NCBI GenBank assembly: GCA_026414975.1
Contig: JAOAHZ010000002.1
Location: forward strand, 1 to 64,000
Direction of reading: 5' to 3'
DNA: 64,000 bases
Source of the DNA: Bacteroidia bacterium
GTDB lineage: Bacteria > Bacteroidota > Bacteroidia > SpSt-205
A model generated the notes under the pieces. It did not search any database and had not been told where the DNA came from. It worked only from the letters and a program-made list of their open reading frames with translations. Below, piece by piece: positions 17,291 through 25,064 of this stretch (within the stretch, counting starts at the first letter, position 1; every line of letters begins with the position of its first letter). The translations under genes were made by a program, and so were the position numbers.

Positions 17291-18070
17291 ATGAAAAGCT
17301 TGTATGTAAGCTGGCTGCTTCTCCTTATGAGCGGAAAGCTCATAGCTCAGCAGAAAGTTGCCTTCCACATCGTCGTACTTCATGACGCCCAAAAAGAACC
17401 CATAGCTGAATACTACCTTGCCGAAGAAAAGGGAGAGCCTATGCTCGCACCTACCCTGCACAGCTTGCTTAAGGAAAAAGACAAGCTCACCATTTACCTG
17501 TATCACTATGGACCTCCAAACAAGAGCAAGGACGCACAAGTCATCCAGTTAATCTGCCGCATTGTTGAAAAATACAATACAGAAGGGCGCTTTTTCTATC
17601 AGCGCATATGGAGTCCAGAAACGCAACCTACCTTGGAGTCTATCAGAGGTACCGCTTCAACTGACGATCCCTCAAAAGTTAGAGAGATGGAAGTATTCGA
17701 AACGTTAGAAAAAGCGATGAAAAGAGCCCGAGATGCTCATAGAAGCCGAGAGGAAGAAATCCGAGAAGCCGCCAAGCTCTGGCAAAACCATCTCCTACTA
17801 CAGGATAGCTTGAAAAGTCCGCACAATACTCCGGCCTTAGATGAAATTAGGACCGAGTCTCATAACGGTCTTCTTACAATTGTTCTACCTCAGAAAGACA
17901 TCCAGAGGGCCAAGGTCCGAATCACTTCATTTGAAGGCCATATCCTTTATGAAGGAGAAATACGAGGACCAAATCTCACCCTCAACATAGGCAGCTACAA
18001 AGGACCTCTGATAGTCCAGATAACCGATGAAAAGGGTAGGCAATACCTGAGAACAATCCTCGTAGAATAA
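17291..18070 (+). CDS. Hypothetical secreted protein with a T9SS-like C-terminal domain
   Basis: A 259-residue protein that I do not recognise as a named family. It has an N-terminal signal peptide (about residues 1-20, SWLLLLMSGKLIAQQ), a charged and probably helical middle rich in Glu/Lys (about 100-175), and a C-terminal beta-strand region with features of a T9SS sorting domain: VRITSFEGHILYEG, then a Gly-containing turn and the terminal GPLIVQITDEKG. It is probably exported to the outside or to the cell surface; no enzyme motif is seen. It is followed by a separate small-RNA-like region. Confidence 0.65.
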   Translation: MKSLYVSWLLLLMSGKLIAQQKVAFHIVVLHDAQKEPIAEYYLAEEKGEPMLAPTLHSLLKEKDKLTIYLYHYGPPNKSKDAQVIQLICRIVEKYNTEGRFFYQRIWSPETQPTLESIRGTASTDDPSKVREMEVFETLEKAMKRARDAHRSREEEIREAAKLWQNHLLLQDSLKSPHNTPALDEIRTESHNGLLTIVLPQKDIQRAKVRITSFEGHILYEGEIRGPNLTLNIGSYKGPLIVQITDEKGRQYLRTILVE

Positions 18071-18151
18071 GGGCTTCAAGGCTTAGCCACTCCACGACCC
18101 TTCAAGAGCACGCAAGAGATCAGAAATAAGGATTTGTGAAAGAAAATTTCT

Positions 18152-18159
18152 TACCTTAG
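18152..18159 (+). promoter_or_regulatory. Promoter box for the candidate small RNA
   Basis: TACCTTAG (one mismatch) with TTTG at 18133-18136 upstream. With the start geometry inferred elsewhere, the transcript would begin near 18164. Confidence 0.45.
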
Positions 18160-18163
18160 CACC

Positions 18164-18252
18164 GGGCAAGTCGCAAGTATCGTTGCTCTTTCTGTAGAAG
18201 CAAGCCCGAGAGAGGAGAGCGCAGCCAGGGCAAAAGCCCTGGCTTTTTATTT
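18164..18252 (+). ncRNA. Candidate structured small RNA upstream of aspS
   Basis: An 89-base unit bounded by a promoter-like box and a strong terminator, with no plausible protein frame. Visible pairings: GGGC 18164-18167 with GCCC 18204-18207, enclosing TTGC 18183-18186 with GCAA 18200-18203, and an inner TTC/GAA capped by TGTA. A purine-rich single strand (18208-18223) then leads to the terminator. It does not show the SRP RNA core or tmRNA features. It is separate from aspS, which has its own promoter after the terminator. Confidence 0.5.
18224..18252 (+). terminator. Strong intrinsic terminator upstream of aspS
   Basis: A perfect 8-bp stem (GCCAGGGC / GCCCTGGC) with an AAAA loop is followed by TTTTTATTT. 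It ends the candidate small RNA or the message of the preceding gene, 24 bases before the aspS promoter box. Confidence 0.85.
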
Positions 18253-18276
18253 GGAGAGCTCATGGGAGGGGTCGCG

Positions 18277-18284
18277 TACTTTTG
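18277..18284 (+). promoter_or_regulatory. TAnnTTTG box 4 bases before the aspS GTG
   Basis: TACTTTTG, then CGGG, then GTG at 18289. TTTG at 18250-18253 is a possible -33 element that overlaps the T run of the terminator. Confidence 0.65.
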
Positions 18285-18288
18285 CGGG

Positions 18289-20001
18289 GTGGAACCCACT
18301 TCCTACAGAACGCATGGATGCGGTAACCTCCGGCTGAGCCAGGTTGGACAGACCATTCGAGTAGCTGGTTGGGTACGACGAGTTCGTGATTTGGGGCGAT
18401 TCGTGTTTGTGGATGTACGAGACCGCAGCGGAATCCTGCAGCTAGTAGCTTTAGAGGGAACGCAGCCCTATGAAATCCTACGAAGTTTAGGACGCGAGTG
18501 GGTCATCCAAGCCGAAGGAATCCTCCAGCAACGAGAAAGCCCCAATCCCGAGCTCCCTACTGGCGAGGTAGAGCTTAGAGTAGAAAAAGTGCAGGTTTTG
18601 AATACCTCTAACACCCCACCCTTTCTTATAGAGGACGAGACAGACGGCCAAGAGGAGCTGCGACTGCGTTACCGGTATTTAGACCTAAGACGACCCATCC
18701 AGCAGAGGCGACTGGAGCTGCGGGCCGAAGTGATCCGAACCTGCCGAGAATACCTTCGACGACGCGGCTTTTTGGAGGTAGAAACACCTATGCTCATTCG
18801 TTCCACACCTGAGGGAGCCCGAGATTTTCTCGTGCCCTCCCGGCTCAAACCTGGTAGCTTTTACGCCCTTCCCCAGTCACCTCAGCTTCTCAAACAGCTC
18901 CTTATGATAGCGGGATACGACCGCTACTTCCAAGTCGCCCGGTGTTTCCGAGACGAGGACTATCGGGGAGACCGTCAGGCAGAGTTCACTCAACTGGACT
19001 GCGAAATGAGCTTTGTTACTCAAGCCGAGATTTTAGAGACATTCGAGGGGCTGGTTAGAGAGGTGCATCGCAAAGTAGCTGATACGGATTTAGAGGATTT
19101 TCCGCGTCTGACCTACACTGAAGCTATGCAGCGCTATGGGTCAGACAAGCCTGACCTTCGCTACAGTCTTGAGTGGACTGAGGTTACCTCTTGGGCTCAA
19201 ACTCAACCTGTCCCCTTTTGGCAAAGTCGGCGTACCTTCTGGCTGTGGCTGCCAGAGAAGAAAGCCTCCCGCAAACAGCAAGAGGCATGGCAGACTATAG
19301 CCAAGGAAAACGGAGCCAGCAGTTTAGCGTTTATCCATCAAGAGGGAGCACATCGAACCTCCTCCTTAGCTAAGTTCATCGCCTTAGATGAAATACAGCT
19401 GCCAGGCGATGGAATGGGCTTATGGCTTACAACGGATAAACTATCTGCTCTTGGTGCCGTACGACAAGCTATCATTCACGACCTAAACTTGACTCCAGAC
19501 AAACCTTGGTCGGTGCTTTGGATAGTTGATTTTCCCCTTTTTGAAGAGGGCGAAAACGGAGAGCTGGTCGCAGCCCACCATCCGTTTGTCCATCCTCATC
19601 CAGAGGACATAGACCGAATCGAAACAGACCCATTGAGCGTTCGGGCTCTGGCTTACGACCTAGTTATCAATGGTAACGAAATCATGAGCGGAAGCCTGCG
19701 ATGCCACATACCCGAACTCCAAATGCGAATCTTCCGAAGGCTGGGCTTATCGGAGGCAGAGGCAAGAGAAAAATTTGGATTTCTTTTAGATGCTCTGGGC
19801 TATGGAGCTCCTCCCCATGGGGGGTGTGCATTCGGCATAGACCGATGGGTGATGCTTTTAGCGGGTGCCCGCAGCTTACGCGAGGTGATACCCTTTCCGA
19901 AAACCGCCAGTGGAGCTGACTTAATGTTAGGGGCTCCCGCTCCTATAGACCCTCAGCAGCACGCTGAGCTCCTTCGTTGGCTAGGTCAAGAGTCTATCTA
20001 A
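18289..20001 (+). CDS. aspS: Aspartyl-tRNA synthetase
   Basis: A class II synthetase of 570 residues that charges tRNA-Asp. It shows the N-terminal OB-fold anticodon-binding domain (YRTHGCGNLRLSQVGQ), motif 1 and 2 regions including CFRDEDYRGDRQAEFTQLD, the GAD insertion of bacterial-type enzymes, and motif 3 in GIDRWVMLLAGARSLREVI. I place the start at the GTG at 18289 (then EPTSYRTHG), because YRTH is close to the N-terminus in the family and the promoter box lies 4 bases upstream. An in-frame ATG at 18262 lies between the terminator and the promoter box and is unlikely to be used. Confidence 0.95.
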   Translation: MEPTSYRTHGCGNLRLSQVGQTIRVAGWVRRVRDLGRFVFVDVRDRSGILQLVALEGTQPYEILRSLGREWVIQAEGILQQRESPNPELPTGEVELRVEKVQVLNTSNTPPFLIEDETDGQEELRLRYRYLDLRRPIQQRRLELRAEVIRTCREYLRRRGFLEVETPMLIRSTPEGARDFLVPSRLKPGSFYALPQSPQLLKQLLMIAGYDRYFQVARCFRDEDYRGDRQAEFTQLDCEMSFVTQAEILETFEGLVREVHRKVADTDLEDFPRLTYTEAMQRYGSDKPDLRYSLEWTEVTSWAQTQPVPFWQSRRTFWLWLPEKKASRKQQEAWQTIAKENGASSLAFIHQEGAHRTSSLAKFIALDEIQLPGDGMGLWLTTDKLSALGAVRQAIIHDLNLTPDKPWSVLWIVDFPLFEEGENGELVAAHHPFVHPHPEDIDRIETDPLSVRALAYDLVINGNEIMSGSLRCHIPELQMRIFRRLGLSEAEAREKFGFLLDALGYGAPPHGGCAFGIDRWVMLLAGARSLREVIPFPKTASGADLMLGAPAPIDPQQHAELLRWLGQESI

Positions 20002-20006
20002 CCCTT

Positions 20007-20014
20007 TACCTTTG
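20007..20014 (+). promoter_or_regulatory. TAnnTTTG box after aspS
   Basis: TACCTTTG ends 11 bases before the ATG at 20026, starting 5 bases after the aspS stop codon. Confidence 0.55.
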
Positions 20015-20025
20015 TTAGCTACCTT

Positions 20026-20277
20026 ATGCGAGTCGGTCCGAAAGCCCTCGCAGACTTAGAGGCCCTTTTCCGTCGCAATGGCTACAAGCTGAAATATCTC
20101 AAAGGTTCGTTTCGGGGAGGGGCATGTCGCCTCTACGAAAATAAGCTGGTCGTCATCAATGCGGTTTATCCTCTCCATGGTCGCGCGAGAGCCCTCGCTA
20201 CCATAGCTGAGCAGCTCTCCGAGCATCTGGACATAACCCCTCAGGAGAGAGAATTGATTCAGCGGCTAGCCCTTTGA
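20026..20277 (+). CDS. Small conserved hypothetical protein
   Basis: An 83-residue basic protein (many Arg and Lys, few Asp) with no signal peptide or membrane segment. The pattern RVGPKALADLEALFRRNGYK, a central Gly/Arg turn, KLVVINAVYPLHGRA and a final helical stretch resembles short uncharacterised proteins common in Bacteroidota; I know of no function. It is coupled to the next gene: its TGA overlaps a TTG start (TTGA). The pair has its own promoter box. Confidence 0.7.
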   Translation: MRVGPKALADLEALFRRNGYKLKYLKGSFRGGACRLYENKLVVINAVYPLHGRARALATIAEQLSEHLDITPQERELIQRLAL

Positions 20278-21038
20278 AAATCCACTTCTTAGGTACAGGC
20301 ACCTCTCAAGGTATCCCGATTTTAGGCTGCACCTGCGAAGTATGCCGGTCGTCTGATCCCAGGGATAAAAGGCTGCGTACCTCCCTCGCCTTATCTATCC
20401 GGGATAAAATCTGGGTCATAGACACAGGACCGGACTTCAGGTATCAAGCCTTTCGGGCGCGCTTGCCCACCGTGGATGCCATTCTATTTACCCACGCCCA
20501 CAAAGACCACACGGCTGGCTTAGATGATGTGCGCCCCTTCAACTACCTCCAAAACAAACGCATACCCATCTACGGCGATGCCCAAACGCTCCAGCAAATC
20601 AAGATGGAGTTTGCCTATGCTTTTGATGGTCCTCCTTATCCTGGCATTCCCCAACTTACCCCATGGGAGATAGAACCCTATGTGCCCTTTAGCCTTCATG
20701 GCACAGAAGTGATACCGTTTTCAGTCATGCACTACAAGCTACCCGTTCTGGGCTTCCGCATAGAGAAGCTGGTGTATATCACTGACGCCAGCTTCATTCC
20801 AGAAGCAAGCTGGGAATACCTGTATGAAGCAGAGGTGCTCATCCTAAACGCGCTCCGCAAGGAACCTCACCTATCCCACTTTCATTTAGAGGCAGCGATT
20901 GAGGTCGTGAGGAAAGCTCGTCCTAAGCGTGCTTACTTCGTACATATTAGCCATCTCATGGGTCGACATGCAGAGGTAGAAGCCCTTCTACCCCCTCCTA
21001 TTCACTTGGCTTATGATGGGTTAGAAATGGCTCTATGA
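20274..21038 (+). CDS. Metallo-beta-lactamase-fold hydrolase (PhnP-like)
   Basis: A 254-residue metal hydrolase. It starts with MKIHFLGTGTSQGIP, continues with a Cys cluster (GCTCEVCRSSDPRD) that in PhnP-type proteins binds a structural zinc, and has the metal motif THAHKDHTAGLDD near residue 78, a later HYKLPVLGF, and the ITDASF and HISH segments. PhnP relatives hydrolyse cyclic phosphodiesters; the real substrate is unknown. The start is TTG, overlapping the upstream stop. The last 41 bases overlap the end of the convergent gene at 20998. Confidence 0.82.
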   Translation: MKIHFLGTGTSQGIPILGCTCEVCRSSDPRDKRLRTSLALSIRDKIWVIDTGPDFRYQAFRARLPTVDAILFTHAHKDHTAGLDDVRPFNYLQNKRIPIYGDAQTLQQIKMEFAYAFDGPPYPGIPQLTPWEIEPYVPFSLHGTEVIPFSVMHYKLPVLGFRIEKLVYITDASFIPEASWEYLYEAEVLILNALRKEPHLSHFHLEAAIEVVRKARPKRAYFVHISHLMGRHAEVEALLPPPIHLAYDGLEMAL

Positions 21039-21960
21039 GGGGAGAAGACCCCGAAAGACGCATGCGTCGAAAGGTCTTCCAGGCTGCCCGCCAGAGCTGA
21101 ACCCGAACCTCCTTGGGCGGAACCGAATCCTCAAAGGCAATCTGATATTCGGCCTGCCAGAGGCGGGTAAGCATTTGCTGCAAAGCAGGATGGCTTCTCA
21201 GGGAAGCTAACTCGGACAAAGTCAAGCTCCCTGGATGAATAGAGGCGTAAGGGCGCAGCAGTGCTTTGACTGCCCCGATGAACTCTAAGAAACGCTCAGG
21301 CTGAGGCTTGCGCCAGCGATAAAGCCATGCTTGCCACCGCACCCACAAGTACAAGCGCCGCATTAGCCGATACACCCATGGCCTATATAAGGGATAAAGC
21401 CCCATTCCGAAGAGAACTAAGCCCAGCCCAATAAATACCAAGGACCAAGGAACCTCCAGCTCTACCGACTCTGCGGAAGGTCTCTCAGGAGGAATAGAAA
21501 AGTCCGCCAGAGGCATCAGACTGTCAGGAGGTAGAGGGGGTATTTTCACTACCGTAATCATGGTGTCTTTGCCCCAAGTCCAGCGAACCCCCTCCGGAGA
21601 AGCCTCCCAAAAGCGAATCCACACATATAAAGTTTCGCCTCGTTCAAAAGCATTCAGCCTCTCTACGCCCAAAGGCAAGACTTTCGTACCCACCTTATGT
21701 ACTAGGACAGGTTCAGCTAAATAAGCTGTATCAGGAGGCAAGGATGCATGAAGAGCAAAAAGGGCGCTGAGTAGCTCAAGAAGATGGTCCCTCAGTAAGT
21801 AGCAGCATGCACCAAGCATCCCAAGAGGAGAAGCGTACGCTTGGTCAAAAAGGCGGCAACCTACCAAGCAAACCCACCGAGCCAAACTCACGACTTTAGT
21901 CGGATAAACCGCTCTCTTGAAGGACGAGAGATCTCCCCAGTCTGCAGAAAGACATATCAA
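20998..21960 (-). CDS. Hypothetical membrane protein
   Basis: A protein of up to 320 residues of unknown function. It has a hydrophobic stretch near residues 50-68 that could be a signal peptide, a beta-rich domain ending in Pro-rich segments, a clear transmembrane helix near 170-190 (SLVFIGLGLVLFGMGL), and a basic, Trp/Arg-rich helical cytoplasmic tail. This layout resembles BatD-like or oxygen-tolerance-type membrane proteins, but I see no decisive motif. The TTG at 21960 overlaps the upstream radical SAM stop (TTGA); an ATG at 21819 (MLGACCYLLR) placing the signal-like helix at the N-terminus is an equally plausible start. Confidence 0.6.
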   Translation of the reverse strand: MICLSADWGDLSSFKRAVYPTKVVSLARWVCLVGCRLFDQAYASPLGMLGACCYLLRDHLLELLSALFALHASLPPDTAYLAEPVLVHKVGTKVLPLGVERLNAFERGETLYVWIRFWEASPEGVRWTWGKDTMITVVKIPPLPPDSLMPLADFSIPPERPSAESVELEVPWSLVFIGLGLVLFGMGLYPLYRPWVYRLMRRLYLWVRWQAWLYRWRKPQPERFLEFIGAVKALLRPYASIHPGSLTLSELASLRSHPALQQMLTRLWQAEYQIAFEDSVPPKEVRVQLWRAAWKTFRRMRLSGSSPLIEPFLTHHKPSE

Positions 21961-23240
21961 GCCTGTACAGGCAAGTATCGCTGAATGAAAGAATGAGTGG
22001 GATTGAAGTAGCCATACCGCAGGTGAGGAAAATCACGCCGTAGAAGTTGCATGAGGCGATAAATCCCTACGGGCCTTTGAAGTGCTTCTGAAGTGAAACC
22101 CATGCGTTCTATGTACCAATCAGGGTCTATGTTGAAGTTACGCCACTGAATCATATGAAGATGAGTATCAGCTATGAGCTTTTTGAGAGCGTGGATTTCG
22201 GCGGGCTGGTCGGTAAAGCCAGGGAGAGTAAAGTAGTTGATAGAGACCCACTTCCCCAGGCGCGCGGCTCGGCTTATGGATTCTTTGACCATGGAAAAAG
22301 TGTAGTTGCGAGGACGATAGTATCGCTCATACCATTCGGGCTGAGCGCTATTGAGGCTGACACGAAAGCTATCTACTCCGGCCCGAGCGAGCCTTTCTAT
22401 GATGGAGGGCCAGGCCCCATTGGTGTTGAGGTTGATAAGGCCGCGCTGGGTCTTTTGGCGGATAAGCTGCACCGCTTTTTCTATGACGCGCCAGGCGAGA
22501 AGGGGTTCTCCCTCACAGCCTTGTCCGAAGCTGACTATAGGGGCTGGGGCTCGGTCTAAGTGATATACCGCCAGTTCGGCAATCTCTTCAGGGGTGGGAA
22601 TAAAAGTAAGCCGCTCCTGAGAACTGGGAATAGGCGATTCTTGGGGTTCTTGGAGGGATATACAGCCGATGCAGGCGGCATTACAAGCCGGAGCGGTAGG
22701 CAAAGGGCATTCCCATCGACCGAGAGCCAGATTGCGCGCAGCAGGACAGCAATACCGTTCTACGCAGTTTTCCATTAGGTGCTGAACGAGGCGATTTTGA
22801 GGAAAGCGCCGTCTGAGCTCTTTGGCACCCTGAGCTATTGCCGATGCCTGGAACCTATCTGCATCTTGTCGAGGCTGAGGGTCTATGCGAATAGCCGGTA
22901 CATAAAATCGCCCCTTGTCCCAAGCAACCGCAGTATAGGCATAGAGAGGTAGAGTGGGAGCGCCAGGGAGCTTCTCATAAGCCGCAGAAGCTAATTGGGT
23001 ATGAGCGGGAGCTATGAAGGCGGCCACCGCCCACCCTTTGTCGTAGGTCCGAAGGTTCCCGGTTGGATCGACCCCCACGGGCCGCCTCCCTACTAGGTGA
23101 AATAATGTGCTGCCTTTGGGTAAAGGTATCCAGCGTTCGTAGGCCTGCCAAGGAAAGAACCAATAAGCACTGCGCCCAACCGCCTGCCAGCGAGGCTCAT
23201 CGTATATCTCTCCCGATGCATCCGCCCAAACTAACCTCAT
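21957..23240 (-). CDS. Radical SAM enzyme with a large N-terminal domain
   Basis: A 427-residue protein. The first ~150 residues are a beta-rich domain containing GVDPTGNLRTYDKGWAVAA. A Cys group (ENCVERYCCPAARN) follows and then the radical SAM core, with CNAACIGC near residue 190, the GCEGEPLL and NLNTNGAWP segments, and SVRVSLNSA-type strands (here FRVSLNSAQPE). The extra Cys before the core could bind a second cluster. The substrate is unknown. The ATG is 6 bases after the box TATCTTTG. It is divergent from kdsB and coupled to the membrane protein gene downstream. Confidence 0.8.
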   Translation of the reverse strand: MRLVWADASGEIYDEPRWQAVGRSAYWFFPWQAYERWIPLPKGSTLFHLVGRRPVGVDPTGNLRTYDKGWAVAAFIAPAHTQLASAAYEKLPGAPTLPLYAYTAVAWDKGRFYVPAIRIDPQPRQDADRFQASAIAQGAKELRRRFPQNRLVQHLMENCVERYCCPAARNLALGRWECPLPTAPACNAACIGCISLQEPQESPIPSSQERLTFIPTPEEIAELAVYHLDRAPAPIVSFGQGCEGEPLLAWRVIEKAVQLIRQKTQRGLINLNTNGAWPSIIERLARAGVDSFRVSLNSAQPEWYERYYRPRNYTFSMVKESISRAARLGKWVSINYFTLPGFTDQPAEIHALKKLIADTHLHMIQWRNFNIDPDWYIERMGFTSEALQRPVGIYRLMQLLRRDFPHLRYGYFNPTHSFIQRYLPVQA

Positions 23241-23246
23241 CCTTTA

Positions 23247-23254
23247 CAAAGATA
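23247..23254 (-). promoter_or_regulatory. TAnnTTTG box of the radical SAM gene
   Basis: TATCTTTG, then TAAAGG, then ATG at 23240. The AAAGG could also serve as a weak ribosome contact. Confidence 0.6.
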
Positions 23255-23268
23255 TCGGCATTTGGCAT

Positions 23269-23276
23269 TAGGTTTG
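23269..23276 (+). promoter_or_regulatory. TAnnTTTG box of kdsB
   Basis: TAGGTTTG ends 16 bases before the kdsB ATG, 15 bases away from the divergent radical SAM box. Confidence 0.5.
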
Positions 23277-23292
23277 CGCATATCTGACTGAT

Positions 23293-24033
23293 ATGCGCAT
23301 TTTGGGTGTTATTCCAGCCAGATACCATTCACAACGGCTACCTGGTAAGGTTCTACTTTCTCTAAGGGGAAAGCCTATTGTACAGCATGTGTATGAAAGA
23401 GCACGCCCGGTCTTTGGTGATGACCTCCTCGTTGCTACCGATGACATGCGAGTCGTAGAAGCTATGGAGAAAATTGGGGGGAGAGCTATTATGACCCGTT
23501 CTACCCACACCTCTGGTACAGAGCGAGTAGGTGAGGTAGCCGAACGATTCGTGTATGATGCTTACGTCAATATCCAGGCTGACGAGCCCTTTATTGAAAC
23601 CGATCACCTCAAAAAGCTCATTCAACTCTTATCCAAGCACCCCCTTGCAAGTCTAATGGCTCGCATAAATAAAGTAGAAGACCTTCTCTCACCCTCTGTA
23701 GTAAAAGTGGTCGTGGCGAAGGATGGACGGGCCCTGTACTTCTCTCGTTCTCTGGTGCCACATCCTCGGGATGTCCCTCTCACCAGTCAGGAAGTTCTGG
23801 CTCGGTATGGGTTCTTCCGCCATATCGGATTGTATGGGTATCATCGGTCAGTCCTAATGGAAATCGTAACGCTCTCGCCATCACCCTTAGAAGAAGCAGA
23901 ACAGCTTGAACAGCTTCGCTGGCTTTATCACGGCTACTCCATTTGGCTCCAAGAAACCTTTTATCGCGGCATAGGCATAGACACCCAAGAGGATTATGAG
24001 ACAGCCCAGCATCTGGCTCAAACCCTTCTCTAA
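23293..24033 (+). CDS. kdsB: 3-deoxy-manno-octulosonate cytidylyltransferase (CMP-KDO synthetase)
   Basis: A 246-residue nucleotidyltransferase that activates KDO with CTP for lipopolysaccharide core synthesis. It opens with GVIPARYHSQRLPGKVL, the nucleotide-binding signature, and contains VATDD, MTRSTHTSGTERV, NIQADEPFI, RYGFFRHIGLYGY and the final GIGIDTQEDYE that is typical of KdsB. This shows an LPS-type outer membrane. The 3' end overlaps the start of the lipoprotein protease gene by 38 bases. Confidence 0.95.
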   Translation: MRILGVIPARYHSQRLPGKVLLSLRGKPIVQHVYERARPVFGDDLLVATDDMRVVEAMEKIGGRAIMTRSTHTSGTERVGEVAERFVYDAYVNIQADEPFIETDHLKKLIQLLSKHPLASLMARINKVEDLLSPSVVKVVVAKDGRALYFSRSLVPHPRDVPLTSQEVLARYGFFRHIGLYGYHRSVLMEIVTLSPSPLEEAEQLEQLRWLYHGYSIWLQETFYRGIGIDTQEDYETAQHLAQTLL

Positions 24034-24787
24034 AGGAAGCTGGATAGCTATCATCTTAGCCGGGAGCTGCCGAACTCGTTTAGACCAACCAACGATACCT
24101 TTGCCTGAAGCTCAACCCTACTACTTTAGAGATGCTACGGCAGAGATAGAGCGGGGACGCCGTATGATTGCCCAACACCTGATGCCCTTCGTATATCGTT
24201 TGGAGGTAACAGCGAAGTATAGATACCGCACAGAACACTATCGGGGAACTGGATGGCAATGGCAAGATGAGTTCATCTGGACTTGTGAGCACCTCATACC
24301 CTCAGAAGCTGAAACCCATATAGAGGTATGGGACAAGGAGGGAACCTGTACAGAGGCGGAGTTAGTCTGGCGGGATACCCTCGTAGATGCGGCTATCCTG
24401 CGGGTGAAAGGGTATGTAAAGGGAGGGCTTTCAACGCGAGACGATTCTGTCCCAGGTATTGGCGAGACTGTGTATACGCTGGGGGCACCCTTAGGCTTAC
24501 TTGGCACTTTACAGGAAGGATTCATCTCGGCTGAAGGTCGGCTTTTAGGAACGAAGGCTCAGCATATCGTTTTGCAGTTATCGCTACCGGCTCAATCGGG
24601 CAGTTCCGGCAGCCCCGTCGTAGATCGCCAAGGACGAGTCGTGGGTATGATCTCTAACATAGCCAGTTTATCGGGAGGCTACGAGGGGATTAGCTTTGCT
24701 ATACCTGCGCAGGTATTGAAGCGAGTATGGGAGCGCTATCGTAGTTTTGCCGCCAATGACACGCAAGGATATAGCTCGGGTCGTTAG
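23996..24787 (+). CDS. Trypsin-like serine protease lipoprotein (HtrA-like, no PDZ)
   Basis: A 263-residue protein whose N-terminus ends in a lipobox-like IILAGSC near residue 24, suggesting lipid anchoring to a membrane facing the periplasm. The chymotrypsin fold shows a candidate catalytic triad: His in WTCEHLI near 98, Asp in DTLVDAAILRV near 131, and Ser in QSGSSGSPVVD near 204, with GEGISFAIPAQVL-like final strands. No PDZ domain follows, unlike DegP. It is a likely envelope protease; its target is unknown. The start overlaps the end of kdsB, and its last codons contain the promoter and start of the next gene. Confidence 0.75.
   Translation: MRQPSIWLKPFSKGSWIAIILAGSCRTRLDQPTIPLPEAQPYYFRDATAEIERGRRMIAQHLMPFVYRLEVTAKYRYRTEHYRGTGWQWQDEFIWTCEHLIPSEAETHIEVWDKEGTCTEAELVWRDTLVDAAILRVKGYVKGGLSTRDDSVPGIGETVYTLGAPLGLLGTLQEGFISAEGRLLGTKAQHIVLQLSLPAQSGSSGSPVVDRQGRVVGMISNIASLSGGYEGISFAIPAQVLKRVWERYRSFAANDTQGYSSGR
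24742..24749 (+). promoter_or_regulatory. Intragenic TAnnTTTG box of the HU-like gene
   Basis: TAGTTTTG inside the protease coding sequence, 6 bases before the ATG at 24756. Confidence 0.55.
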
Positions 24788-25064
24788 CGAAAAAACAGGC
24801 TTGTCTCGAAGAGACTCAGAAGCGGTAGTGGTAGCTCTTTTCGCGGCGATGCGAGAGAGTCTGCTTCAGGGCGACTCTATAACGGTTCGAGGCTTCGGTA
24901 CCTTCGGACTGAAATATCAACGAGCCCGAAAGGGACGACTCATTCGCACAGGGAAAGAAATCCCTATTCCCCCGCGAGTACGGGTTTACTTTGAGCCCTC
25001 TCCTCACCTCCAGGCTGCCGTCTCAGAAAGAAAAGACCTACTTGAACGCTTCGCCCAGAAGTGA
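24756..25064 (+). CDS. HU/IHF-family DNA-binding protein
   Basis: A 102-residue histone-like protein. It has the two N-terminal helices (MTRKDIARVVSEKTGLSRRD), the central RGFGTFGLKYQ hallmark, the basic arm ARKGRLIRTGKEIPIP and the VYFEPSPHL strand. It should dimerise and bend DNA. The start is the ATG at 24756; the TTG three codons upstream belongs to the promoter box. The gene lies partly inside the 3' end of the protease gene (32-base overlap) in another frame and has its own promoter there. Confidence 0.9.
   Translation: MTRKDIARVVSEKTGLSRRDSEAVVVALFAAMRESLLQGDSITVRGFGTFGLKYQRARKGRLIRTGKEIPIPPRVRVYFEPSPHLQAAVSERKDLLERFAQK

Noticed and set aside
18164-18252. SRP RNA, 6S RNA or tmRNA identity for the small RNA
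   Set aside because: The SRP core sequence, the long 6S bulged hairpin and tmRNA tRNA-like ends are all missing.
18262-18288. ATG at 18262 as the aspS start
   Set aside because: It lies between the terminator and the promoter box, and the family N-terminus begins near the GTG at 18289.
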